A DNA stretch of 10,225 bases from positions 1 to 10,225 of the forward strand of contig JBDNFP010000033.1 in assembly GCA_041689775.1 (NCBI GenBank). Reading direction: 5' to 3'. The DNA is from JBDNFP01 sp041689775 (GTDB lineage: Bacteria > Bacteroidota > Bacteroidia > Cytophagales > Spirosomataceae). Made by a program: the position numbers and the translations under genes. Below, piece by piece: positions 1 through 6,607 of the stretch. Positions within the stretch are counted from its first letter, which is position 1, and the number at the start of each line of letters is the position of its first letter. Under the pieces are notes generated by a model. The model saw only the letters and a program-made list of their open reading frames with translations, had not been told where the DNA came from and made no database searches.

Positions 1-84
1 AAGCAGAGCGGACAAGCCAGTGGCACTGGTTTGCCCCAGGGAACTGATCAAATAATCCGTGTATAGATCAAGGTCTGTTTTCAT
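1..84 (-). CDS. Transposase N-terminus (IS4/IS701-like), cut by window edge
   Basis: On the minus strand an ATG at 84-82 opens a frame that runs off the left edge without a stop (28 codons). The peptide begins MKTDLDLYTDYLISSLGQ and continues TSATGLSALL. The pattern of 'YTDYL(I/L)SS.GQT.ATGLS' is what I recall from the start of DDE transposases of the IS4/IS701 type, which typically open this way before a conserved 'SHD..TRFL' segment that would lie outside the window. The element therefore extends leftwards, and its right end should lie somewhere between 85 and about 170, next to the PhyH gene. No inverted repeat can be defined because the other end is not visible. The family is recognised from memory of the motif, not from a search. 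Confidence 0.6.
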   Translation of the reverse strand, partial: MKTDLDLYTDYLISSLGQTSATGLSALL

Positions 85-253
85 CTGCCAAATTTAATTC
101 GCTTTTTCTATCATATACAATAGACTTGCGTAACATCAGATTCTAATATGTGGAAATTTTTTGTAGATTTAAATTCGTCTAAATATCCTTCCTAAAACAA
201 TTTCTACTCTGTCCGGCCAACGCATAAATACCCCTTGGATTGACTCTCCCTTT
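85..253. other. AT-rich junction between the left insertion sequence and the PhyH gene
   Basis: This stretch should hold the promoter and terminus of the left insertion sequence and the lost or unrecognised start of the PhyH gene. The PhyH frame is open from 173 (after TAA 170-172) but has no ATG before the TTG at 254. Its translation over this part (for example TLSGQRINTPWIDSPFLKK) looks like real protein, so coding sequence probably begins upstream of 254. An ATG at 148 lies in another frame (MWKFFVDLNSSKYPS, stop 193-195). It could be the original start if a base was gained or lost near 185-195. I see no clear terminal repeat or ribosome binding site. Confidence 0.35.
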
Positions 254-1131
254 TTGAAAAAAGAACTTGAAGAATCTTCCCTCGACGAGACCACTATAGA
301 GCAGGTAAGGCAGTATGCCGAAAAAGGCTATCTGATTATCGAGACAGGGTTACCAGAGAGTACCTTCGACCGAATTGTCGAATTGCTCGAGCCTCAATAT
401 ACTGAGCCTCGGATTCAGGATGCCTGGAAAATTACCCCACTTGTCAAAGACATAGCAGAATGCCCCAAAGTACTGGATATTCTGCGCATATTATATCGGC
501 GGGAGCCCTTTCCTTTTCAAACTCTGAATTTTCACGTAGGATCACAACAGAAAACTCACAGCGACTCGATTCACTTTTATTCGATTCCTCAGCGTTTCAT
601 GTGCGGGGTGTGGGTAGCGCTAGAAGATACCGACGAGACCAACGGCCCACTGCATTACTATCCGGGTAGCCACAAGCTGCCCTTCTACGACATGGCTGAT
701 ATTGGTATCAAAGGGTCTAGCTTTGTCAATAGTTACGAAAAATACACTGTCTATGAAGATTTTGTACAGAATCTAATGGAGGCCACCGGACAGAAAAAAG
801 AGGTTTTCCGAGTAAAGAAAGGACAGGCCCTGATCTGGTCTGCCAATCTATTTCATGGTGGAGAGCCTATTCTAAGGTCTGGTAGCACTCGCCACAGTCA
901 AGTGACACACTATTTTTTAAGGACTGCCTTTACTACTCGCCAATTTGGTCAGATATCCCGATAGAAAAAATGTACATGCGGCGACCGTTCAATATTCTAA
1001 CGGGAGAACTCATCGAAAACAAGTATTTGGGCGAATCCGTACCGGGCAGAACGGGTTTGAGTCCTTTTACCGATTATAAGAATGAAATTGAAAAATCGTT
1101 ACGAAGCTTGAAGCACAGTTTTTCTAAATAA
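254..1131 (+). pseudogene. PhyH-family Fe(II)/2-oxoglutarate dioxygenase, frameshifted
   Basis: Phytanoyl-CoA dioxygenase-like proteins are cupin-fold oxygenases that hydroxylate small molecules using Fe(II) and 2-oxoglutarate. Counting from the TTG at 254, the iron triad is visible as the HxD motif H102-S-D104 and the distal H201 (NLFHGGEP), with R208 or R213 as the likely 2-oxoglutarate-binding arginine. 'GPLHYYPGSHKLP' (131-143) is typical of the family. The open frame stops at 962-964 after an atypical tail. From the T6 run at 913-918 the -1 frame instead gives KDCLYYSPIWSDIPIEKMYM and 50 further residues to TAA 1129-1131, which reads as the proper C-terminus. Corrected length is about 292 aa from 254, usual for the family. 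The start is uncertain: there is no ATG in frame, and plausible coding sequence extends upstream towards the left insertion sequence. Causes could be a one-base deletion, a sequencing error, or -1 slippage at T_TTT_TTA. The substrate is unknown. Confidence 0.75.
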
Positions 1132-1232
1132 AAAGTACGCTTTATTAGGTCGTTTAATAAGTAATAAAAGCCAACAAGGTGCTTATTATTGATTAATAAC
1201 TCAAAAGAATAATTATCTATTAACCGTATACC

Positions 1233-2723
1233 ATGAGCAAAAAAGACCAAAAAGAGGGCGTCTCGCGGCGTGATTTTCTACAAAAAACTACCGCAGCGGC
1301 CGTTGGGGCTTCCGCATTGGGTAGTTTCTTTATTGTGCCCCGCCACGTGTTGGGTAAGGGCTACCGTGCCCCCAGTGACAAACTAAATATTGCCGGAATC
1401 GGGATTGGTGGCAAGGGATCATCTGATATCAGGAATGCCTTCAACAGTGGCAATGAAAATATCGTAGCCCTTTGTGATGTGGACTGGAACCGGGGCAAGG
1501 ATTCTTTTGACAAACACCCCAACGCCAAGAAATATACCGATTTCCGTAAGATGTTTGACGAAATGGGTAAGGATATTGATGCAGTAACCATCTCTACCCC
1601 TGACCACCAGCATGCCGTAGCCGCCATGGCTGCCATTCAGCTCGGCAAGCACGTATACGGTCAAAAGCCGCTTACGCATGACATACACGAAGCCCGGATG
1701 CTCACCGAGGCGGCCCGTAAATACAAAGTAGTAACCCAAATGGGTAATCAGGGTGCCTCTAACCCCGCCCAACGCCAAATGCAGGACTGGTTTAAAAAAG
1801 GTCTGATCGGCACAGTAAAGGAGGTACAAATCTGGACAAACCGCCCCGTGTGGCCACAGGGTATACCGGTTCCTACCGAGAAATTCCCCGTACCTGGCGG
1901 AGTTGATTGGGAAAACTGGGTCGGTACTGCTGCCTGGGTAGATTATAACCCGGCTTGGCATCCATTTAAGTGGCGCGGCTGGTGGGAATTTGGTACCGGT
2001 GCGCTGGGAGATATGGGTTGTCACCTAATTGATCCTCCTTTCCGGGTACTAGGCCTTGGCTACCCAACCGAAGTAGAATGTAGCGTTGGATCAGTATTCT
2101 TGAAAGATTGGACGCCCGAGTATATCCCGGAAGGATGTCCTCCTTCCTCCCGAACACAACTTAAATTCCCCGCCACAAAGCTCAATAAATCGGAGGTAAC
2201 GATGGTTTGGTACGACGGCGGCCTCCGCCCTGCTCACCCCGAACTGATCCCGGCCGATGATCCCATTGGTGATGACGACAGCTCAAACGGAGCCATTCTG
2301 ATTGGTGATAAGGGTGTTATGACCTGCGGAACCTACGGAAATACACCGAAGGTATACCTAAAAAATGGCACTAAGCTGGAAATGCAAAAGGGGACATTTG
2401 ATAACAAGTATACTTCCATGCCCGAATATGGTCATCAGGTATCCTGGACCGATGCCTGCAAGGCTGGTTTCAATAGTAAAGAGCATAAGGAACTTACCTC
2501 ATCGTTTGATTATGCCGGTCCGTTGACCGAAACAGTAATCATGGGTAACTTAGCTATCCGTAGCTATAACCTACGCGAAGCAAAGGCCGACGGCCGTGGA
2601 TTCAACTACCCTGGACGTAAGAAATTGCTGTGGGATGGTAAGAACATGAAGGTAACTAACTTCGACGAAGCTAATCAGTTTGTGCAGCGTAAATATCGCG
2701 GCGACTGGACCTTGGGGGTTTAG
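1233..2723 (+). CDS. Tat-exported Gfo/Idh/MocA-family oxidoreductase
   Basis: This is an NAD(P)-dependent oxidoreductase of the Gfo/Idh/MocA family, which acts on sugars, inositols and related polyols. The 496-aa protein begins with a twin-arginine signal (SRRDFLQK, residues 11-18) followed by a hydrophobic Ala-rich stretch, so it is probably exported folded to the periplasm with its cofactor. A Rossmann motif GIGIGGKGSSDI lies at about 55-66 and an acidic end of beta-2 (CDVD) at about 81-84. The usual 'EKP' motif is present as GQKP (143-146), keeping the catalytic-region Lys145. GDMGCHLID (259-267) holds the conserved Asp/His segment. The start is the ATG at 1233 just before the Tat motif; the stop is TAG. 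It stands alone on the plus strand and is closed downstream by the hairpin at 2811-2841. Its last 43 or so codons recur as a remnant at 6392-6520. The exact substrate cannot be told. Confidence 0.92.
   Translation: MSKKDQKEGVSRRDFLQKTTAAAVGASALGSFFIVPRHVLGKGYRAPSDKLNIAGIGIGGKGSSDIRNAFNSGNENIVALCDVDWNRGKDSFDKHPNAKKYTDFRKMFDEMGKDIDAVTISTPDHQHAVAAMAAIQLGKHVYGQKPLTHDIHEARMLTEAARKYKVVTQMGNQGASNPAQRQMQDWFKKGLIGTVKEVQIWTNRPVWPQGIPVPTEKFPVPGGVDWENWVGTAAWVDYNPAWHPFKWRGWWEFGTGALGDMGCHLIDPPFRVLGLGYPTEVECSVGSVFLKDWTPEYIPEGCPPSSRTQLKFPATKLNKSEVTMVWYDGGLRPAHPELIPADDPIGDDDSSNGAILIGDKGVMTCGTYGNTPKVYLKNGTKLEMQKGTFDNKYTSMPEYGHQVSWTDACKAGFNSKEHKELTSSFDYAGPLTETVIMGNLAIRSYNLREAKADGRGFNYPGRKKLLWDGKNMKVTNFDEANQFVQRKYRGDWTLGV
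2586..2714 (+). repeat. Copy A of the oxidoreductase 3'-end repeat (copy B at 6392-6520)
   Basis: These 129 bases align without gaps to 6392-6520, offset by 3806, with about 17 mismatches by hand count (about 87% identity). A core of 39 bases (2654-2692 against 6460-6498) is identical. Upstream of the core most differences fall at third codon positions and keep the protein the same, so the copies come from two paralogous genes that both evolved as coding sequence. They lie in the same orientation on either side of the ATPase operon and could recombine with each other. Confidence 0.85.
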
Positions 2724-2810
2724 TAGCTATTTGCAACCGGCTATCAGCCACCGGCTTTTTCAATCGGTTAATGCAGGGATGTTTGGCTGATAGTGTAAAT
2801 TATTTCTAGT

Positions 2811-2841
2811 AAAAGAGCCGGGCGTTGCGCCCGGCTCTTTT
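2811..2841. terminator. Strong hairpin terminator between convergent genes
   Basis: Bases 2811-2824 and 2828-2841 are perfectly complementary (a 14-bp stem containing AAAGAGCCGGGC and its complement) around the 3-base loop TTG. A run of eight T (2838-2845) follows on the plus strand. On the minus strand the A-rich left side supplies a short U tail. It lies 87 bases after the oxidoreductase stop and 10 bases beyond the stop of the minus-strand ATPase gene, so it can end transcription from both sides. Confidence 0.9.
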
Positions 2842-2851
2842 TTTTACTTGT

Positions 2852-5143
2852 TTACATGAACCGTTTGATCCGCCCGGCCACATCGGTCGCTACCTCGCGG
2901 ACTTCGGCGGCAATGCTATTCAGGTAGGCAGTACCCTCTTTTTCGATGAGCGATTGAATCGCCACATAGTAAGGCCGGAGCTGTATCTCGTAGCCATTTT
3001 TTTGTAGTATGTCCAGCACAGCCTGACCATACCCAAGGCGTAGGGCTACCGCTGCAAAACGCCACCAATCATCCTGAGTATGTGGGGGTAGTTCCCCCTC
3101 GGTAGTTTGTAAGGCGTGCAGCAGATGCTTTTCGGCAATGCCTTGATTTTTGTCGTATAAGGCAAAGAGTGAAGCATTGAGCCAGTAGCTGTCTGCTGCT
3201 TCGTTAGGCTCGCTAAGTTCTTCGAATAGAACTTTGGCTTCATTTAGACGATCCATTTTATCCCTGTACAGGAATATCAAGTTAAGTTTTGGATAAATAT
3301 TTTTTTTTTCTAGGTCAATCACATAGCGGTAGACTATTTCTGCCTCCTCAAATTTCTCCAAATGATCCTGGTATAGGTTACCCAAACCATTCCATGGTGC
3401 AATAAAAGTTTTGTCCAACTCTATGGCTCGGCAGTACGCCTCCTCTGCCTTGTCATACTGCCCCAAACGGCACTTATACAGGTTGCCCAAGCCATTCCAC
3501 GGATAGGCATAACTTGCATTCCGTTCGATGGCCCGGCGGTAGGCCTCCTCTGCCTTGTCATACTGCCCCAAGTGATCCTGATACAAGTCGCCCTTCACAA
3601 AATAGGCAGCTGCACTTTGTGGATTAAGTCTCAGTATTTCCTCACAACTAGCCAAAGCTTCAGACCAAGCTTTTGATGAAAATGATTCTTGCACACTTTT
3701 AAACAACTCTCCTTCTCTTCCACTCAGCACTTCTCCCGGAATATCAAAATCCTTCAAAACAGAATCATCCGACTTCGACAAATCAAACAATTCCTTATAG
3801 CTTTTCTCCCTCAGCTGCCGGGCAAGTTCATGGTCTTTGACCCCATCCGCAATAGCCAACTGCATACTGACGTGATCGCGATGGGTGGCATTTTGCTGCA
3901 TCACCCGTTCGCCCATTTGATTTAGTTCTTTTCCATAAAGCGCGACAAGAAATTTCGTCAAACACAACAATTCTTTTTTCTGTCGGCGGCTGCTGCGACG
4001 CATCAAATACCAGATATTGAAAAACCGCTCACTGATTTCGTAGGCCTGCCCTTTTTTATGGTAGGCATCCAAACGTTCGATCCAGCCTACTTCGTAGAGG
4101 CGCTTGAGTTGGGGGGAAAGTTGGGAGTTTTCAAGTTGGGTAATTTGGCGTAAATCATCCAGCGCAATGGGATCCCAATGCAAGGCTACGGCATCGAGAA
4201 TTACCTGCATTTGCTCGGGGAGTTCCTCAAAGCGGGCTTTGTATAAAGGAGTCATTACGTCCATGAGGCCTTCCAGATCGGTCCGTACTTCCAGCGAAAA
4301 ACCTCCCCGGATGAGTGGGTAGAGCATCACGATGGTGCGGGGAGTACCACCGGTTAGCTGATACAGGGTTTGTAAACGGGCCAAGTTTCCTTGTAGAGTA
4401 TTGGCAAAAGCAGGGTTATCAGTAATCACGGCCAGATTACGCAGTACCTCCGTCGTTTCCTTGAAGGTCAGTTTTTTGAGGTATTGAATTTGGAAGGCAT
4501 CGTAGAAAGGAGCTCCGTAATCAACCGTATCGGTGAGGGTATTGGCACTCGCCCCAACCAAAATAGGCGCACCTTTGTCCATCAAGATGGCCCTGAGTTG
4601 GTGCTGTTCTTCTTTGGAAAGTCGGTCAAAAATTAGGCCCAGATTATCTACCAGCAGGACCGGGCGACGCTTTGTACGATTAACCCATGTGGCAAAGTTT
4701 CCATAAAGCTCCATAGCGGTGCTATCTTTGGCGACAGCAGCCCAGCGGCCAATGTCCTGATCCAATTGGTCAAGTTGGTCGGTGCTACCTTCCCGGTCGA
4801 GCGCATCGGCCAACGCATCCAGGCAGTTGAGCCAAAACTTGGACAGCCGATCCACATTATATTGCTCCTCCGGGAAAGTCAACGGAATGAAACTATTCCG
4901 GTGCTGCTCTTTTCGGAGTTCTACGGCTATCCGATGCAACAAAGTAGATTTACCCATACCCCGCTGACCAATTACCAAATAATGCTGCGGGATAGTAGCG
5001 GGGGTCTCGGCGACAATACCTTGTAATAAGTACTCAAATAACTTGATCCGGGTAATGAAGGCCCGTTCAATTTCGGTATCGCTCAGCCGTCCGGGATTGA
5101 ATATTCCGATTTGGGTAGTTTTAAAAGCAGTTTCTTCCTTCAT
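2852..5143 (-). CDS. Large ORC/STAND-like ATPase with C-terminal TPR repeats
   Basis: This 763-aa protein is a P-loop NTPase fused to tetratricopeptide repeats, an architecture typical of STAND-type switches in which a repeat region senses a partner and the NTPase domain changes state. Walker A is GQRGMGKST at 59-67. Walker B is VLLVDN at 162-167, with Asn where the family usually has an acidic residue. A sensor-1-like strand ILVGASA lies at 194-200 and GGTPR at 265-269, the signature of ORC/archaeal-type AAA ATPases. Residues about 310-380 look like a winged helix. TPR units span about 477-645. No signal peptide or membrane segment is seen, so it is cytoplasmic. The ATG at 5143 overlaps the TGA of the upstream ATPase reading frame (ATGA), which implies translational coupling and a joint role. 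The altered Walker B may slow hydrolysis. A defence or stress role is a guess from architecture only. Confidence 0.85.
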   Translation of the reverse strand: MKEETAFKTTQIGIFNPGRLSDTEIERAFITRIKLFEYLLQGIVAETPATIPQHYLVIGQRGMGKSTLLHRIAVELRKEQHRNSFIPLTFPEEQYNVDRLSKFWLNCLDALADALDREGSTDQLDQLDQDIGRWAAVAKDSTAMELYGNFATWVNRTKRRPVLLVDNLGLIFDRLSKEEQHQLRAILMDKGAPILVGASANTLTDTVDYGAPFYDAFQIQYLKKLTFKETTEVLRNLAVITDNPAFANTLQGNLARLQTLYQLTGGTPRTIVMLYPLIRGGFSLEVRTDLEGLMDVMTPLYKARFEELPEQMQVILDAVALHWDPIALDDLRQITQLENSQLSPQLKRLYEVGWIERLDAYHKKGQAYEISERFFNIWYLMRRSSRRQKKELLCLTKFLVALYGKELNQMGERVMQQNATHRDHVSMQLAIADGVKDHELARQLREKSYKELFDLSKSDDSVLKDFDIPGEVLSGREGELFKSVQESFSSKAWSEALASCEEILRLNPQSAAAYFVKGDLYQDHLGQYDKAEEAYRRAIERNASYAYPWNGLGNLYKCRLGQYDKAEEAYCRAIELDKTFIAPWNGLGNLYQDHLEKFEEAEIVYRYVIDLEKKNIYPKLNLIFLYRDKMDRLNEAKVLFEELSEPNEAADSYWLNASLFALYDKNQGIAEKHLLHALQTTEGELPPHTQDDWWRFAAVALRLGYGQAVLDILQKNGYEIQLRPYYVAIQSLIEKEGTAYLNSIAAEVREVATDVAGRIKRFM
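3438..3571 (-). repeat. TPR-coding DNA repeat, 105-bp period
   Basis: A 29-base string (positions 3438-3466, starting GCCTCCTCTGCCTTG on the plus strand) recurs exactly at 3543-3571. The spacing of 105 bases equals 35 codons, one TPR unit of YDKAEEAY...GLGNLY. The near-identity at DNA level indicates recent duplication of a TPR unit, so repeat number could vary between strains. Confidence 0.85.
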
Positions 5144-6369
5144 TTTACAAATCGGTTAAACCAAAAATCCCGAATCAGTGGAGAACAGAATAGGTAGTGG
5201 GCGTCGTTTTCCGCAAGATAGCCGTCGTTCTGAAGCATTTTGAGCAACGTAGCTAAGATGCTATCCGTGCGGTCAGTATCGGCATATTTCTGATATAACA
5301 CATTGAATAGATTCCCCCGCGTTGCCCCGTCTTTTGCCTGGCAAATATGCCGGAGTAGCCAATAGGCGTCCTCCTTGTTTTCGCCATATTACTCACTCAG
5401 ACGCTCGTCCCAGGTGTTTAGGTAGGCACCTTCGGTGATGCTTTCGTGGGCTTTATCTACCAGAGCGTGGTCAATGGGTGCATCTTCCAATTGGATTAGT
5501 CCTTTCATTTTTTCAAACAAAACCTGAATGAAGTAGGGTAACAGATACCTTATTTTTTCTAACATTTTGGCTCTAATTTCCTCCGTGAAAGAGATACTTC
5601 CTCCCCTTTCCAACTCCATGATCATTTGTGTAGACGCATCGACACTAAACGGTTTGAGTTCGTAATAGGTAAAGTCGTTGATCGTTTTGCTGAGTTGATG
5701 GCCACTGGTGAAGTTTTCGATACCCACCGAACTACAAAATATCCAGCGAATTTTAGTACCCGATACCTGGCGAAGGCTCCTGAGCCAGTGTAGCAGCTCT
5801 TCGACTTGCCGTTTCTCTCCCTCATTGTCCAGCAAGATGCCATTAAGCAAAACGGCTACTTCATCAAAGAAAATTAAAACGTCCCGGTCGTGGGGAAGTA
5901 CTTTTTCTAATTCGCGGTACGCGTTGGACTTCTTCCTTTGCCATTCCACACCTACTTCCACACCAGCAACGCTCACGGTTGATTTAAGCGAGCTAAGTAA
6001 GTCAAGTAGATTAGTCCACGCTTCTTTTGTTCTTTCCCAACGGTTTAGTTTCCATAGCTCTCCGGTCAACAACTCCATAAATTCCAGTTCGGAATGTGCC
6101 CGCTCCAGATTAAGTTCAATTACTTTCCAACCTTCTGTTTTGGCTTTTTCGAGCATCTTTTTGGAAAAGGAGCTCTTTCCAACCCGCCGGGGCGAGGGCA
6201 ACAGGATGTTATTTCCGTTCAGAAGTTGTTCCCAAACATAGGCTACTTCTTTCTCCCTCCCAAAAAAATCACTCCCCTCCACGGGCGAACCAGTTCTGTT
6301 TTTTATAGCTAATGGCTGATAAATTCCAGTACAAGTATATATGCAAATTTGTATATATACTTGTATCAT
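5140..6369 (-). pseudogene. ORC/STAND-like ATPase with an in-frame TAA before its C-terminal domain
   Basis: The first open part encodes 326 aa: a P-loop ATPase with Walker A PSPRRVGKSS (58-67, the 'PRRVGKS' form common in archaeal-type/ORC-like ATPases), Walker B LIFFDE (165-170), a sensor-like strand IRWIFCSS (208-215) and LPYFIQ (277-282). It ends at TAA 5389-5391 after WDERLSE. The same frame then continues for 82 codons, YGENKEDAYWLLRHIC to SPLIRDFWFNRFVK, ending in TGA 5140-5142 that overlaps the next ATG. This tail looks like the winged-helix and 'SPLIRDFW' end of the same protein, so the full gene was about 409 aa. One nonsense codon separates the parts. The start is unclear: the first 15 or so codons from ATG 6369 are made by the palindrome at 6330-6365 and look unlike protein; real homology seems to begin near LAIKNRTGSPVEG (residue 20). 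Readthrough or two separate chains remain possible. Confidence 0.8.
6330..6365. promoter_or_regulatory. 36-bp near-perfect palindrome at the head of the ATPase operon
   Basis: The sequence runs TACAAGTATATATGCAAA then TTTGTATATATACTTGTA. Of 18 pairs, 17 are Watson-Crick and the remaining one is G-T, so the dyad is unbroken as RNA. It is very AT-rich with a CAAATTTG centre, and lies between the ATPase frame and the oxidoreductase remnant. A dyad here suits an operator for a dimeric regulator, possibly overlapping the promoter; CAAATTTG is one base from the Bacteroidota -7 pattern TAnnTTTG. It could also be the boundary or a secondary-structure end of an inserted cassette. It is probably not coding, which argues for a start downstream of the ATG at 6369. 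Confidence 0.6.
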
Positions 6370-6389
6370 GAATCAACATCGAATAGTCC

Positions 6390-6541
6390 GCGCCGACGGT
6401 CGTGGATTTGACTACCCCGGACGCAAGAAATTGCTTTGGGACGGGAAGAATATGAAGGCAACTAACTTCGACGAAGCTAATCAGTTTGTGCAGCGTAAGC
6501 ACCTCGTTGACTGGACGTTGTGGATGTTATTCTTAATATAA
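6390..6541 (+). pseudogene. 3'-end remnant of a second Gfo/Idh/MocA oxidoreductase
   Basis: In frame the stretch reads RADGRGFDYPGRKKLLWDG and on to NFDEANQFVQRK, matching the last 43 or so residues of the intact oxidoreductase ending at 2723. Similarity starts abruptly at 6392; the 25 bases between it and the palindrome do not match. After DWTL the tail differs (WMLFLI before TAA 6539-6541). The rest of the gene, more than 400 codons, is missing and the ATPase operon lies in its place. Third-position differences from the intact copy show it derives from a distinct paralogue rather than a fresh duplication. It is too short to be functional. Confidence 0.8.
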
Positions 6542-6587
6542 TCAAAGAGCGGCTTACCTGAAATCAGGTAAGCCGCTCTTTGATTAT
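6538..6587. terminator. 24-bp perfect-stem bidirectional terminator
   Basis: Bases 6538-6561 pair perfectly with 6564-6587 around a 2-base loop (AA). The stem includes AAAGAGCGGCTTACCTGA and its complement. T/A-rich sequence flanks both sides (GAATATTTTTTATC on the plus side). It lies just after the remnant oxidoreductase end and 20 bases from the stop of the minus-strand TIM-barrel gene, so it serves both convergent transcripts. Confidence 0.9.
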
Positions 6588-6607
6588 GAATATTTTTTAT
6601 CAAAATA

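Noticed and set aside
1419..2024. 201-codon open frame antisense to the oxidoreductase
   Set aside because: It lies wholly inside a well-supported gene on the other strand, and its translation shows no domain-like pattern.
2734..2770. Extra terminator directly after the oxidoreductase (GGCT ATC AGCC and CCGG repeats)
   Set aside because: The stems are short and compete with each other, and the much stronger hairpin at 2811-2841 does the job.
5144..5388. A frameshift within the tail of the first ATPase
   Set aside because: Re-reading showed the tail is in one continuous frame from the TAA at 5389 to the TGA at 5140; the nonsense codon is the only lesion there.
5708..6241. 177-codon open frame on the plus strand across the first ATPase gene
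   Set aside because: It is Ser-rich, low-complexity translation opposite a recognised ATPase, so it is an antisense shadow.
6341..6541. 66-codon plus-strand frame as an intact small gene
   Set aside because: Its first codons come from the palindrome and the rest is the tail of an oxidoreductase; a remnant fits better.
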